From Paludibacter sp. (GTDB lineage: Bacteria; Bacteroidota; Bacteroidia; Bacteroidales; Paludibacteraceae): DNA of 64,000 nt. The notes beneath the pieces were generated by a model, which saw only the letters and a program-made list of their open reading frames with translations, made no database searches and had not been told where the DNA came from. The stretch is from assembly GCA_028710415.1 (NCBI GenBank), contig JAQTUE010000024.1, forward strand, positions 1 through 64,000. The letters run 5' to 3'. Positions 34,158 to 44,496 of this stretch are shown piece by piece (position 1 is the first letter of the stretch; every line of letters starts with the position of its first letter). Both the position numbers and the translations under genes were made by a program.

Positions 34158-35463
34158 TGGTGCATTCTTTACTTAGTAAATCAAAAACTTTATCAAAACG
34201 AGTTGCTACACGTTTTTTATCTCCAGTTGAATATCTAACGGCATCAATATAATAAGGATTGTTTAACAAAATAGTGAAATTAGCTTTAATTTGCGCTTTA
34301 TTTTCTATCAAATATTTTTCGCTTTTTGACGCAAAAAAACCTGCAACAGTTTCAAAGATAGCAATATTAACACGACCTCTAGTTTCATCTGTTGGGAACC
34401 TGAAATTTCTTCTATCAAAAAATTCTTTGGTATATTTCATTGCCCTTAAGAATTCCTCTTCGAATTTCTCGAAATTCTCTTGAGTTAAACTTTCGTTCAT
34501 GTGTTTCATAGCATTTTCAACAAAATCATTCATGCTATATTTATAATCAAGATTATAATCAAAGATTCTAAAAGATAAATATCTTAACACAGCTTCTTGA
34601 TCTTTTGCCCGATTATCAGAGATACCATAATCAATTGCCATTTTAAAAATTGGGTTTGCTGCTAATTTTTGTAAAAATTCCGTTGCTTTTCCAATATATA
34701 TACAATTTCTAATTTCTTGTCTCTCTAATTGAGTTCCACCAGTATTAATTCGATTAAATATATCATAAACCATTTCTAATGGGACCGAAGGCTGAATTAG
34801 ATAAACCAGTAATTTTTTATCTTCAATTTTACTCTGGTAATCACTATTAAATTCAACCAATTGTTTGAAGTTTTTCTCATTAATATTGGGAATTGCTTTT
34901 AATCCAGTCAATTTAAATTTATTATTAATAAATCGCCATAATGTTGTTATTCTTTGTCTTCCATCAACAACAATATATTTACCATTTTTATCCTTGTTAA
35001 TATATAGTGGAGGCAGTGGGAAATTTAAAAGAATTGATTCAATAAATAAGCATTGTTGCTCAGGTTTCCATACATATTTTCTTTGAAAATCAGGCATTTC
35101 AACAAGGCCTCTTTCCCATTTTCTCACTACAAGTTCATACACAGTCTGAGGCTCTTCCCTAATATCAACATCTGCCTTTGAAGGATCATATGGATAAATT
35201 GAGCCTTTCCTTGATTCATTAGAATCTATAGTGTCATCATCGGTTTCAACTTGCTCTATATAATCAAGAATCTTATTTTTGTAACTTGAGTAGTTTTCAT
35301 CTCCAAGTAATCCTTGCAAAATAGACTTGAAGTCGTCATATCGATGATAGACTTGATCCTTTAAATTGATTAATTTTTCAATTATGTCAATTGGCAATTC
35401 TTTTGATAGAAGATCTAAAGAATTTTCACTTAATGTGATTTTATTTGAATTATCTCCATTCAT
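34150..35463 (-). CDS. DUF262 (GmrS/ParB-like) protein
   Basis: The 437-residue protein has a helical first 100 residues, then the DUF262 domain: PDFQRKYVW (124-132), YIVVDGRQRITTLWRF (163-178, the DGQQR-type nucleotide-binding motif) and FNRINTGGTQLERQEIRNC. DUF262 proteins occur as the GmrS half of type IV systems and in SspE and BrxU; the motif binds and hydrolyses NTP. No HNH nuclease (DUF1524/GmrD) domain follows, so this protein lacks its own nuclease half. The partner ATPase and the GIY-YIG and unknown proteins downstream may supply it. It starts 37 bp after hsdR. Confidence 0.88.
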   Translation of the reverse strand: MNGDNSNKITLSENSLDLLSKELPIDIIEKLINLKDQVYHRYDDFKSILQGLLGDENYSSYKNKILDYIEQVETDDDTIDSNESRKGSIYPYDPSKADVDIREEPQTVYELVVRKWERGLVEMPDFQRKYVWKPEQQCLFIESILLNFPLPPLYINKDKNGKYIVVDGRQRITTLWRFINNKFKLTGLKAIPNINEKNFKQLVEFNSDYQSKIEDKKLLVYLIQPSVPLEMVYDIFNRINTGGTQLERQEIRNCIYIGKATEFLQKLAANPIFKMAIDYGISDNRAKDQEAVLRYLSFRIFDYNLDYKYSMNDFVENAMKHMNESLTQENFEKFEEEFLRAMKYTKEFFDRRNFRFPTDETRGRVNIAIFETVAGFFASKSEKYLIENKAQIKANFTILLNNPYYIDAVRYSTGDKKRVATRFDKVFDLLSKECTND

Positions 35464-35499
35464 ATGATATTGAATTTAATTTTCTATTTCTGTATTTTC

Positions 35500-38400
35500 T
35501 TATTTTCCCGCCAATACTTCCTCTGCCTGTCTAAGTATCAAATCAACTGCTTCTATGGATTGATTTGGTGGATAGCCATACTTCCTTAACATTCTACGAA
35601 TAATGTTGCGAATTTTAGCTCGTACACTATCTCTAACATTCCAGTCTACTGTAGTACTTTCCTGGAGTTTCTTAGTTAGTTCAATAGCAATCAGACGAAT
35701 ATCATCATTTTTCAATGCAGCTTCTCCTGTATTATTTTTTGCCAATGCATCATAGAATTTGATTTCATCAGGACTCAATCCAAGATCTTCTTCCCGTTTC
35801 ATCGCTTCCTGAAAATCAAATGCCATTTGAATAAGTTCTTCAATAACCATTGCAGCCTCAATTCCACGATTATGATATTTCCGAAGAGTTTCAAGTAACC
35901 TGTCACCAAAGGTTTTTTCCTGTACAATATTCCCTTTTGAATGTGCTTTTATGTTGTCTTTTAATAAACGTTCAAGTAATTCAACCGCCAGGTTTTGTGT
36001 TTTCATGCGTCGTATATCTTCCAAAAACTCAGGAGACAACAAACCTATATTTGGTTTTTTTAATCCTGCTAATTCAAAAACATCGAGAACACCTCCTGCT
36101 ACGATAGCATTATCAAGAATCTGTTTTAGTGCTGTATTTTTGCTTTCCTCAAGTAGTTTTTTATCAACGCTTGTGTATTTTAATAAAGTTGCTTTAATGG
36201 CATTGAAAAAGGCTATTTCAATTTTCAATTCCTGAACTTCATCCATAGTACTGCAAAGTGAGTACCACTTGTTGATAGCCAATATTAAGTCAAGAAAACG
36301 CTCTTTCCCGTTCTTTTCATCTTTCAGAATGTGGTTTGTTGTTGGGACAAGTAATTTTAAAGCCTCTGTTTTGTATTTGCTATAATCAAATCCATGGAAT
36401 AAACCTCTCAAAGCGTCCATTTTTTGAAGCAATTTAATGTATGCTTCTTGAGTATGCAATGTAGGTGAACCTTTACCATCGGCATCCATATAGGTTTTCA
36501 TTGCCAACTTAAGCTCATTAGCGATTCCGATATAATCTACAACCACACCTCCCGATTTATCTTTAAATACGCGATTAACCCTTGCAATGGCTTGCATCAG
36601 ATTATGACCTTTCATTGGTTTGTCGATATACATAGTATGGCATGGAGGTGCATCAAAACCAGTCAGCCACATATCACGTACAATCACTAATTTCAAAGAA
36701 TCATTAGCATCTTTAAACCGATTCTCCAGGTTCTTCTTTTGCGTTTTAGTATAAATGTGAGGAGTCAATAAAGCTTTGTCAGCCGCCGAACCGGTCATAA
36801 CGATTTTTATTGCACCTTTTGTTGGGTCGCTATCGTGCCATTCAGGTTTGAGTTTAACTATTTCATTATAAAGATGTACACATATTTCCCGGCTCATGCA
36901 TACTATTAGTGCTTTGCCTTCTATTGCTTCTGTTCGTTTTTCAAAATGATACACTAAGTCTCTGGCAACATCTTGAAGTCTTGGAGTAGCTCCAACCAGT
37001 TTTTCTAATTGTGTCCAATTACTTTTGGTAGCTTCTCGTTGGTAAAGTTCTTCTTCATCTTCTATGATTTCTTCTACATCCTGACTCAGTTTTGCAATTG
37101 CTTCCTGATTAATATCGAGTTTTGACAACCGACTTTCGTAATAAATAGGCACAGTAGCCCCATCATCAACAGCATCTTGTATGTCGTAAATGCTTATATA
37201 TTCGCCAAATACTTTCTGGGTGTCACGTTCGGCAAACGAAATAGGTGTACCTGTAAAACCGATAAAGGTAGCATTGCCCAAAGCATCGCGCATGTGTTGC
37301 GAGAAACCATATTTGTAAACGCCTGTTTTCTTATCCAACACCGCTTTATCACCGTACTGACTTCGGTGTGCTTCGTCGCTTATCACCACAATATTGTGTC
37401 GGTTGGTCAATTCTGGGTGTTTGGTTTCACCTGCCAGCAAAGAGAATTTTTGAACAGTAGTAAAAATTATACCTCCCGACTTCCGGCTTTCGAGCATATC
37501 CCGCAAGTCATCACGGCTGTTTGCCTGAACTGGTGTTTGCTTTAATAAATCTGCCGATTGCGAAAAGGTTGTAAACAACTGTCCGTCTAAATCGGAACGG
37601 TCGGTTACTACTACAATAGTAGGATTTTGCATTTCGGGTTGTTGCAGCAGTTTTCCTGCATAACACACCATGGAAATACTTTTACCTGAACCTTGTGTAT
37701 GCCAGATAACACCTGCTTTTTTACTGCCGGGTTCAACCAATTTGCCATAGTTAGCTCGTGGGGTTGATACTATTTCTGCTTCTGGAACTTTTGCCGCTAT
37801 AATAGTAGCTTTTACGGCTTCACGTACTGCATGAAACTGGTGATAAGCCGCTATCTTTTTAAATGTCTTACTTCCATCTGTCTCGTAGAGAATAAAATGA
37901 CGCAGGTAATCTAAAAATAATTCAGGTTGGAAGAAACCTTTAATTACATTTTCCAATTCGAATGCAACCAACGGTCGGTCATCCTGATCGGAGATAGTAC
38001 GCCAAGGCACAAAACGTTCTTTATTAGCAGTGAGTGAGCCTATACGTGCCGTAATACCATCTGAAACGACCAATGCTTCGTTGAAGAAAAAGAGGTCTTC
38101 TATCTCATTCTTATACGTTTGCAATTGGTTGTAAGCATCCCACACGTCTGTATCTTCGTCTGCAGGGTTTTTGAGTTCTACAACCGAAATAGGGAAACCA
38201 TTGATAAAAACAACAATATCAGGTCTACGTATATTTTTTTCACCGGCAATGGCAAACTGATTTACTACCAGAAAACGGTTATTCGACGGAGTTTTGAAGT
38301 CAATCAGGTACACCAAATCCTCCACTTTTTGCCCCTTACGTTCAAATTCTACTTTTACGCCATCTAATAATTGATAATGAAAACTTTTATTTTTCAGTAT

Positions 38401-38640
38401 CGTATTGGGTCCGGCAGCATTTTTTACCAAACGAATCACTTCTTCAAGCTTTTCATTGGGTATATCAGGGTTTATTTTAGCTAAGGCTTTGATACATTCG
38501 TTATGCAATATCACCTCTTTGTAATCGTTCCTATAGGGCGTAGCTGTTTCAGGGGCAATTTCTTTGCCGTGCAAATAACTATAACCTGTATCTTGAAACC
38601 AGGATAATGCTAAACTTTCTAATTTTTCCTCGTTTATCAT
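35500..38640 (-). CDS. hsdR: Type I restriction enzyme, R subunit
   Basis: The 1046-residue protein begins [23 protein letters not shown]-(D/E)XK nuclease site follows ([20 protein letters not shown]), and then SF2 translocase motifs: [51 protein letters not shown]. Length is normal and no damage is seen, so it should cut non-methylated DNA with the HsdM/HsdS proteins. Unusually the SIR2 gene sits upstream, with an ATGA overlap (38637-38640). Confidence 0.95.
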   Translation of the reverse strand: MINEEKLESLALSWFQDTGYSYLHGKEIAPETATPYRNDYKEVILHNECIKALAKINPDIPNEKLEEVIRLVKNAAGPNTILKNKSFHYQLLDGVKVEFERKGQKVEDLVYLIDFKTPSNNRFLVVNQFAIAGEKNIRRPDIVVFINGFPISVVELKNPADEDTDVWDAYNQLQTYKNEIEDLFFFNEALVVSDGITARIGSLTANKERFVPWRTISDQDDRPLVAFELENVIKGFFQPELFLDYLRHFILYETDGSKTFKKIAAYHQFHAVREAVKATIIAAKVPEAEIVSTPRANYGKLVEPGSKKAGVIWHTQGSGKSISMVCYAGKLLQQPEMQNPTIVVVTDRSDLDGQLFTTFSQSADLLKQTPVQANSRDDLRDMLESRKSGGIIFTTVQKFSLLAGETKHPELTNRHNIVVISDEAHRSQYGDKAVLDKKTGVYKYGFSQHMRDALGNATFIGFTGTPISFAERDTQKVFGEYISIYDIQDAVDDGATVPIYYESRLSKLDINQEAIAKLSQDVEEIIEDEEELYQREATKSNWTQLEKLVGATPRLQDVARDLVYHFEKRTEAIEGKALIVCMSREICVHLYNEIVKLKPEWHDSDPTKGAIKIVMTGSAADKALLTPHIYTKTQKKNLENRFKDANDSLKLVIVRDMWLTGFDAPPCHTMYIDKPMKGHNLMQAIARVNRVFKDKSGGVVVDYIGIANELKLAMKTYMDADGKGSPTLHTQEAYIKLLQKMDALRGLFHGFDYSKYKTEALKLLVPTTNHILKDEKNGKERFLDLILAINKWYSLCSTMDEVQELKIEIAFFNAIKATLLKYTSVDKKLLEESKNTALKQILDNAIVAGGVLDVFELAGLKKPNIGLLSPEFLEDIRRMKTQNLAVELLERLLKDNIKAHSKGNIVQEKTFGDRLLETLRKYHNRGIEAAMVIEELIQMAFDFQEAMKREEDLGLSPDEIKFYDALAKNNTGEAALKNDDIRLIAIELTKKLQESTTVDWNVRDSVRAKIRNIIRRMLRKYGYPPNQSIEAVDLILRQAEEVLAGK

Positions 38641-39821
38641 GATTTCATTTTTTTAAATTCAACCTTCTTATCCACAACATCAATTACTAAACTAAGCATT
38701 TCTTGGATTTTTGAATAATCTCCTTTGTTATACCAAATAGGCTTAATATTAAGTTTTAAAAGCCTATTCTCAGTTTCCCTTTTTATTCTTGCATTTTTTG
38801 GTTCTATATTCTCCATTATTGCGTAATGATCTGGAATTTCAAATTGCTTGTCATCTGTTATGCTTTTAAATAGATCTAGAGTTTTATCCTGTACCAAACT
38901 ACAACCTAAGAAAAGCAAAGAATGACTTATGAATATTTGTCTGAGCGTTTTTGGCAATGGCTTTTTAAAATCAAATCTGTCTGAACCAACTTCACAATAA
39001 GCATCATCATATTGATCTTTACAAAATATATAGGTATCTTCATACTCAACATCTCCATGAAGCTTCAAGATACATCTATCTCCCTTAATTAGCTTTTTTA
39101 CAAATTGATTCTTCTGTTGAACTCCATGCATAGAATCATGGAATGGTTTTCTCTCAATTTCAAAAACGGTTTCAATTATTTTATCATAGTTTGTAGTTAT
39201 AATTGCACCTGTAGATATTTTTGTTAGTAATTTGGGAATACCATCTTTTATTATTTCCTTTCTCTTTTCTTCCGTTAATTCAAACTTCTTTTTAATGTAA
39301 TAATTAAATTGTTGAGGATCATTTACATAAAGTTGTTGAGCTGCGTTTAGATATAACCGTAACTCTAAAAAATTATTCACTTCCGTCATATCCAAATCTT
39401 GAAGATTTGCTTTTATCTGTTCAAGTGCCTCAACCCATAATGGATAATTATATGCTTTAGAAATTCCTGCCCCTACAAACGGAGCAATCCTTTTTCTTCT
39501 TATGGCATCAATTAAACCCTCAAAAACTGTATTTTGGTCAGTATCATACAGCCAACCTATAATGCCTTTATGTTTTTGTTGTATTTCTTCATTTTCAAAA
39601 TTTTCATGTTCATCATAATATGATACTCTTTCAACCCAAAATAAAATTTCACTAGGAGTAAAAGTGTAAGGATCTCTTTCAGGAATTCTACTGTTTATTT
39701 CTATCTCTTGTTCTCCATCGAACAGTTTATTGAAAGAATCATTGCTGTCGTAAGCAGTTTTTAAAACATTCTCGACCTTTCCAATTACATGCTCATTATC
39801 TTTGACAATTTTATTTTGCAT
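38637..39821 (-). CDS. SIR2-family NAD-binding protein embedded between hsdS and hsdR
   Basis: The 394-residue protein has an N-terminal helical region of about 105 residues, then a SIR2_2 domain: [19 protein letters not shown] (111-129), [14 protein letters not shown] (207-220), [13 protein letters not shown] (252-264) and [14 protein letters not shown] (301-314). These are the NAD-binding GAG, TTNYD, LHG and GxS motifs of defence SIR2 proteins (as in Thoeris ThsA, DSR and pAgo-SIR2 systems), which deplete NAD on phage infection. It lies 8 bp after hsdS and overlaps hsdR by 4 nt. The place is that of prrC in EcoprrI, but there is no PrrC-like sequence. NADase activity is inferred from the family. 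Confidence 0.88.
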   Translation of the reverse strand: MQNKIVKDNEHVIGKVENVLKTAYDSNDSFNKLFDGEQEIEINSRIPERDPYTFTPSEILFWVERVSYYDEHENFENEEIQQKHKGIIGWLYDTDQNTVFEGLIDAIRRKRIAPFVGAGISKAYNYPLWVEALEQIKANLQDLDMTEVNNFLELRLYLNAAQQLYVNDPQQFNYYIKKKFELTEEKRKEIIKDGIPKLLTKISTGAIITTNYDKIIETVFEIERKPFHDSMHGVQQKNQFVKKLIKGDRCILKLHGDVEYEDTYIFCKDQYDDAYCEVGSDRFDFKKPLPKTLRQIFISHSLLFLGCSLVQDKTLDLFKSITDDKQFEIPDHYAIMENIEPKNARIKRETENRLLKLNIKPIWYNKGDYSKIQEMLSLVIDVVDKKVEFKKMKS

Positions 39822-39828
39822 AATAAAA

Positions 39829-41166
39829 TCACATTTTAAAGTTTATTTTCCCCGATAATAACTGTGGTAATAAAGTATCTCTTTGTTCTCCTAATACCAT
39901 ATTTTGCTGCATACAATTTGAAGACTTATCAAACAATGGAATTAGTATTCCCATTAATAGATTTATATCTTTCTCACTGGGCATCACTATATTAATTCGT
40001 TTCATGTCAGCAATTGTGACATGCCCGAGTCCAGTTGTTTGTTTGTTTTTAGCAATTTCAATAAGCTGTGGTTTAAGATGTTGTAAAAGAAAATATACAA
40101 ATACTTTTTGCTCTTTCGTTTTTGTATTAATCTTGAAGATATGCTGATTTAACCATCCTTCGCCACCAAACCATTTGAACACATCTAATGAAGTCTCCGG
40201 ACTGCCTGACCATGAATACAGCATATCGCCATTGTTTATATGATATTTTTCAAGAACTTCATTAGTTGTATATTGCGTTTGAGGTGAAATCCCGGATTTT
40301 AATTCAGCAATTTTAATTATCGGTAAACCTTCTTTGTCTGGAGAAAAATCGCCATTTCTAAATGCACCACCATTTACATATTCAGCGGTCTCGTAAAGTG
40401 AAGTTAGAGACCAACCCTTTGGAATCCATCCTAACTCACTGTCCTCAAATTCCTCTGGAAATAAATCTGCAATTGTTCTTAATTCATTATATTTTGAAGA
40501 AGGAAAATTTTGCATCTCTTCATGTCTTTTTCCGCTAATCATCTCCAAAGCGGCTAATAATGTATCCTTTTTATCTTTTTTATCCTCAACTCTAGCCTTT
40601 ACAGGATCAAAATCAATAAACCACGATTTAAATAGTGTTTGTGCAATGGATTCGACAGTTTGGTTAATTCTATTATTGTTTGCAATTTTATCATCAATTA
40701 GTTTGAGAAAGAAACCTATTTTTTTTCTTTCTTCCTTTGCAGGCAAATCACATTCAAATTCAGCTATGGCTTTCCAATCTACTCTTTGTCTACCAGAAGA
40801 TCCTTCCATTCTACCTATGGCATAATCTCTAAATTTTGTCCAACGACATAGGTAATAAATAAAATCCTCATCGTATTCCGGTTCTTTCGCTTTTAAAACG
40901 ATAAACTCCGTTGAACCATGAGCATGTTCTCCCTCTTTTAAACAGTTGACTTTGGCTGTTTTCCCATTTTCTAAACACGGAGTTATGCGAGCGAGTAAAG
41001 TATCTCCATTTTTAAATTTAGTTCCTGAACCATTAAATTCTTTCTGAAAAACATAAGAAATATCTCGTGAATCTTGATTCAATGCTGCCATTTCAATAAA
41101 TGGAGCATTAGTCCCTTTCTTGATGCTTCGTGTAGGATTAAATTCAATAATTTCACTAAGCATCAT
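39829..41166 (-). CDS. hsdS: Type I restriction-modification specificity subunit
   Basis: About 445 residues from the ATG at 41164-41166; a TTG two codons upstream and an ATG one codon downstream are alternatives. Two target-recognition regions are separated by a conserved coiled coil (LKLIDDKIANNNRINQTVES) and a matching end repeat (GILIPLFDKSSNCMQQNMVL...LLPQLLSGKI). The first recognition region starts directly at the N-terminus (LSEIIEFNPTRSIKKG). It overlaps hsdM by about 11 nt. Recognition sequence cannot be read from the protein. Confidence 0.92.
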   Translation of the reverse strand: MMLSEIIEFNPTRSIKKGTNAPFIEMAALNQDSRDISYVFQKEFNGSGTKFKNGDTLLARITPCLENGKTAKVNCLKEGEHAHGSTEFIVLKAKEPEYDEDFIYYLCRWTKFRDYAIGRMEGSSGRQRVDWKAIAEFECDLPAKEERKKIGFFLKLIDDKIANNNRINQTVESIAQTLFKSWFIDFDPVKARVEDKKDKKDTLLAALEMISGKRHEEMQNFPSSKYNELRTIADLFPEEFEDSELGWIPKGWSLTSLYETAEYVNGGAFRNGDFSPDKEGLPIIKIAELKSGISPQTQYTTNEVLEKYHINNGDMLYSWSGSPETSLDVFKWFGGEGWLNQHIFKINTKTKEQKVFVYFLLQHLKPQLIEIAKNKQTTGLGHVTIADMKRINIVMPSEKDINLLMGILIPLFDKSSNCMQQNMVLGEQRDTLLPQLLSGKINFKM

Positions 41167-42832
41167 ATCCAAGTCCTCCCAACTGTTTTTTTATTTCAGC
41201 TTCAAGCAATGCACTTTCACTCAAATATAATTTAAGGTCGCCAGTTAAACGACTCATTTTTTCCGCAAAAGGTTCGTTGTCTACCTCCTTCTCGGTTGTT
41301 CCCACATAACGCCCAGGTGTAACTACAAAATCGTTTTTTTCGATATCGCCAAGTGTGGCTGTTTTACAAAAACCTTGCAGGTCTTCGTAGCCATCCTCTT
41401 TTTGCCATTTATGGTAAATATCGGCTATCTCCTTAATATCTTTGGATTCAAAATCACGCAATACGCGGTCTTTCATATAACCTTTTTCACGGGCATCAAT
41501 AAACAGTGTATTGCCTTCGCGGTTTACTTTCCCATTGGCTGCTTTTTTGTTTTTAGTCAGGAACCAGATACAAGCGGGGATTTGTGTATTGGTGAAGAGC
41601 TGTCCGGGCAAGGCTACCACACATTCCACCAAGTCGGCTTGGAGTATGGCTTTTCGTATTTCACCTTCGCTGTTGGTATTGGTACTCATAGAGCCATTAG
41701 CCAACAACAATGCCATAGAACCCAATGGACTAAGGTGGTGTATCATGTGTTGCATCCAAGCAAAGTTGGAATTACTTTCGGGTGGAGTACCGTATTTCCA
41801 ACGCACATCACCTTCCAGTTTTTTAGTCCACCATTCACTCATATTAAAAGGCGGGTTTGCCATGATATAGTCGGCACGCAAATCGGGGTGTTGGTCGTTA
41901 CTGAAAGTATCAGCCGGTTGCTTTCCAAAATTATAGTCAATGCCACGTATAGCCATATTCATAGCCGCTAATTGCCAGGTAGTGTGGTTGTATTCTTGTC
42001 CGTAAACGGATATGTTGTCTATCTTTCCTTCATGTTCTTTAATAAAGTTCTCACTTTGCACAAAGAAGCCTCCAGAACCCATGGCTGGATCATATACCCG
42101 TCCTTCGAAAGGTTGTAACATATCAACAATTAAAGTTACAATGGATTTAGGGGTATAGAACTGTCCTCCTTTTTTACCTTCGGCACTTGCAAATTGTCCT
42201 AGAAAATATTCGTAGACATGTCCAAGTATATCTTTAAACTTTAAATTAAGCTCCTTATTTTCAAATGGTATACTTCCAATATGATCTATCAGTTCACCCA
42301 TTTTCGAATCGTCGATATTCAGCCGGGTATAGGTTTTATTCAGAATACCTTTTAGCTTTGGGTTGTCTTTTTCGATAGCTTCCAAAGCATCGTCGATAAG
42401 GAAAGCTACACCACGCATTTTTTCGGGCTCTAACTCACCTTTTGAATTTTTCTTTAACCAAGGCAATGAACCACCTACGGCTATTTTTGAATTATCTTGC
42501 AATGCGCTCCAACGCGCTCTTTCGGGTACCCAAAAAACATTTTTTTCGGTATAATAATCCCTTACCTCAAATTCAACTTTCAATTCAGCTTCATAGTCTT
42601 CGGGGCTGTCAAAATCTTCCGGATTGAGATAATAATCGTGTTTGGGATTTCTGAGATCAATTTCTAATTGTTTGCGTCTCACTTCAAAAGCATCGCTAAT
42701 GTACTTGACAAAAATAAGGCCGAGTACTGCGTGTTTGTATTCGGCTGCCGATAGCGTCGAACGAAGCTTATCGGCTGCCGTCCATAGTTTTTTATCGAGA
42801 TCATTTAGAAATTGTTGTTCGTCTGAGTTCAT
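41156..42832 (-). CDS. hsdM: Type I restriction-modification methyltransferase subunit
   Basis: The 558-residue protein has an N-terminal HsdM helical domain (LWTAADKLRSTLSAAEYKHA) and an N6-adenine methyltransferase domain with GGQFYTPKSIVTLIVDMLQP. Motif I follows (RVYDPAMGSGGFFVQ), then YGQEYNHTTWQLAAMNMAI and motif IV (ADYIMANPPFNMSEWW). First gene of the eight-gene operon; length is normal for the family. ATG at 42830-42832; a -7 box lies 74 bp upstream. Confidence 0.95.
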   Translation of the reverse strand: MNSDEQQFLNDLDKKLWTAADKLRSTLSAAEYKHAVLGLIFVKYISDAFEVRRKQLEIDLRNPKHDYYLNPEDFDSPEDYEAELKVEFEVRDYYTEKNVFWVPERARWSALQDNSKIAVGGSLPWLKKNSKGELEPEKMRGVAFLIDDALEAIEKDNPKLKGILNKTYTRLNIDDSKMGELIDHIGSIPFENKELNLKFKDILGHVYEYFLGQFASAEGKKGGQFYTPKSIVTLIVDMLQPFEGRVYDPAMGSGGFFVQSENFIKEHEGKIDNISVYGQEYNHTTWQLAAMNMAIRGIDYNFGKQPADTFSNDQHPDLRADYIMANPPFNMSEWWTKKLEGDVRWKYGTPPESNSNFAWMQHMIHHLSPLGSMALLLANGSMSTNTNSEGEIRKAILQADLVECVVALPGQLFTNTQIPACIWFLTKNKKAANGKVNREGNTLFIDAREKGYMKDRVLRDFESKDIKEIADIYHKWQKEDGYEDLQGFCKTATLGDIEKNDFVVTPGRYVGTTEKEVDNEPFAEKMSRLTGDLKLYLSESALLEAEIKKQLGGLGYDA

Positions 42833-42905
42833 AAAATATTAATGTTAATACTTAAAATTATAGAGAGGCTATTTGAATCTATCGAAGTTCTTTTTCAATA
42901 AACAA

Positions 42906-42913
42906 CAAAACTA
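42906..42913 (-). promoter_or_regulatory. Possible -7 box of the hsdM operon
   Basis: Reads TAGTTTTG on the minus strand, matching TAnnTTTG. No TTG stands 17-21 bp upstream, so the assignment is weak. It is the only such box in the 370 bp upstream of hsdM that I noticed. Confidence 0.35.
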
Positions 42914-43102
42914 CTCATTTCATTTTAATAAACCTATAATACTGTTAATATATTTATGAACAGAATGAAATAAAAACAGTTATCTTGGCTAACAAATATC
43001 AATTTAAGATATATATAGCCTGTATTTACAACAAATTCACAGATATCCTTTACGTTATAAAGTAGGTGTAATTTTATTTAAACATCATATCGTATGACTC
43101 AA

Positions 43103-43187
43103 CCTCAAAACCTAAGCAGTACTTTTGAGCGTTTTCTCAAAGTATCAACCTAAGAAAACGCTTTTGTGTACTTCGTACGACAAAAGG
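43103..43187. repeat. 85-bp palindromic element, copy A
   Basis: CCTCAAAACCTAAGCAGTAC...GAGCGTTTTCT faces AGAAAACGC...GTACTTCGTACGACAAAAGG, so both inner (GCGTTTTCT) and outer borders are inverted repeats. Copies B (44343-44441, diverged at one end) and C (47107-47191) are in the same orientation. Confidence 0.8.
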
Positions 43188-43206
43188 TTTATTCATGCGT
43201 TAAACA

Positions 43207-43512
43207 TCATTTTCTGCATCTCTCCTCATACTCCACAATATCCCCCAAACTATACCGTATATTAATTCCCACCTGGTGATAATGAATTTTACCTTCCTTG
43301 CGTAAGATATAAAGATTTTTGATGGATATGCTCAATCGGGAAGCCGTTTCTTTTTCGGTAAATAATTGGGATAAATCAAGGGGGTTGGTCAATGTACTTA
43401 CCTTCACCATGAGCTCCCGGATAATGAGCTCAAAGCTTGCCATTTTCAGCAATTGCAATTCTGCAAGGTTTGCTGTGTTGGCGTCGGTTAGTATGTATAC
43501 GTTTTTTCCCAT
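43207..43512 (-). CDS. Helix-turn-helix (excisionase-like) DNA-binding protein
   Basis: The 101-residue protein starts MGKNVYILTD. Its second half is an HTH_17/MerR-like domain: FTEKETASRLSISIKNLYILR, then KIHYHQVGINIRYSLGDIVEYEE, the usual winged end. Such small proteins accompany mobile elements and accessory modules in Bacteroidota. It is directly beside palindrome copy A, which it might bind. No integrase is visible nearby. Confidence 0.8.
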   Translation of the reverse strand: MGKNVYILTDANTANLAELQLLKMASFELIIRELMVKVSTLTNPLDLSQLFTEKETASRLSISIKNLYILRKEGKIHYHQVGINIRYSLGDIVEYEERCRK

Positions 43513-43844
43513 TTCTACATCCTGATTCCCTGTTGTTGGAATCCGGTGTAAAATTAGGATTTTGTAAAATAACGAACATGCAACTTACCATGCAAGTTGC
43601 TTAAGAAAGTTTTTAAGTAGCTGAATTACTATGCGTTACAAAACAAATAATTTGTTAAGTTTTTCTCATACATTGCATGTTGCGTGTGTTTTGGGTGAGT
43701 GTCAGGCAGTGCAGGTAGTTCGGTTTTAAGACAGGGATTATGGTTTTATATTGCTTGTCTCACCGCTTTAATTGGTCTGACGGGTAAGAGGATTCAATAA
43801 ACCAGTTACCAGTAGGACAAATCTATTCAATGAATTCCTCGATT

Positions 43845-44296
43845 TTATACATTGTTGTATCCTTTCGTTGTCACTTTCCAGGCTCCCTTTTTGTCCGATC
43901 CTTCGCGAGAAATGACGCCCTCTCTCTTCAATTTGTCGATATGTTTTTGTACCGCCGAAGGATTAATTTGCAACATTTCCGACAGTTCTTTCCGTGTAAT
44001 ATTGGGTTTTTCAACAAGAAGTTCGAGCAATCTGATTACTTTTTCTGACCACTTTTTCTGACCACCTGAATCTGTTTTCTGACCACCTGAATGAATGTTC
44101 ACTGGTGAATGTTGCTCCCCGTCAACTTCGCTGATAGCTTCTATTCGCAAATGTCTGTTTTTTAACTCATTATTTTCGCCAAGTAGTAAATTGCCAAAGA
44201 AACGCATCAGATATTCGTGGGTTGAGAAAATCTTATTCTGATAGTCGTTATGATTTGCCCTGACAAGCGCATTTCGGAAATACCAGGAATGCCTGG
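43845..44296 (-). pseudogene. C-terminal remnant of a Fic-family-like protein with winged helix
   Basis: The frame from about 44296 (WYFRNALVRANHNDYQNKIF, STHEYLMRFFGNLLLGENNE) resembles the end of the Fic domain region as I recall it (ALV.AN, YL..FF.NLLLG). A winged helix follows (ITRKELSEMLQINPSAVQKH) to the stop at 43845. An in-frame TGA lies just before the remnant and no Fic HPFxxGNG motif is present. A short protein from 44207 could still be made. Identification as Fic is from memory of the C-terminal pattern. Confidence 0.55.
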
Positions 44297-44342
44297 CTCA
44301 GTTTCATAATCAATAAAACTTTTTGGGAGCTCCTCATCAAAA

Positions 44343-44441
44343 CCTCAAAACGTACTCAGTACTTTTGAGCGTTTTCTTCAATTGATTCTTCGAATACTAA
44401 GAAAACGTATTTGTGTCCGCCAGCAGGCTGACGTTGAAAGG
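44343..44441. repeat. Palindromic element, copy B (diverged right end)
   Basis: Keeps CCTCAAAACGTACTCAGTAC and GAGCGTTTTCTTC with AGAAAACG on the other side; the right border is altered by a CCGCCAGCAGGCTGACG insert. It marks the break point upstream of the Fic-like remnant. Confidence 0.7.
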
Positions 44442-44496
44442 TTTGTTCGGAATAATACTTAAATTCTTATAAATTCAAAGTTGTTTGTTCAATTTT

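Noticed and set aside
38637..39821. The hsdS-hsdR insert as a PrrC anticodon nuclease
   Set aside because: Position is the same but motifs are those of SIR2 (GAGIS, TTNYD, LHGD), with no ABC ATPase or PrrC nuclease residues.
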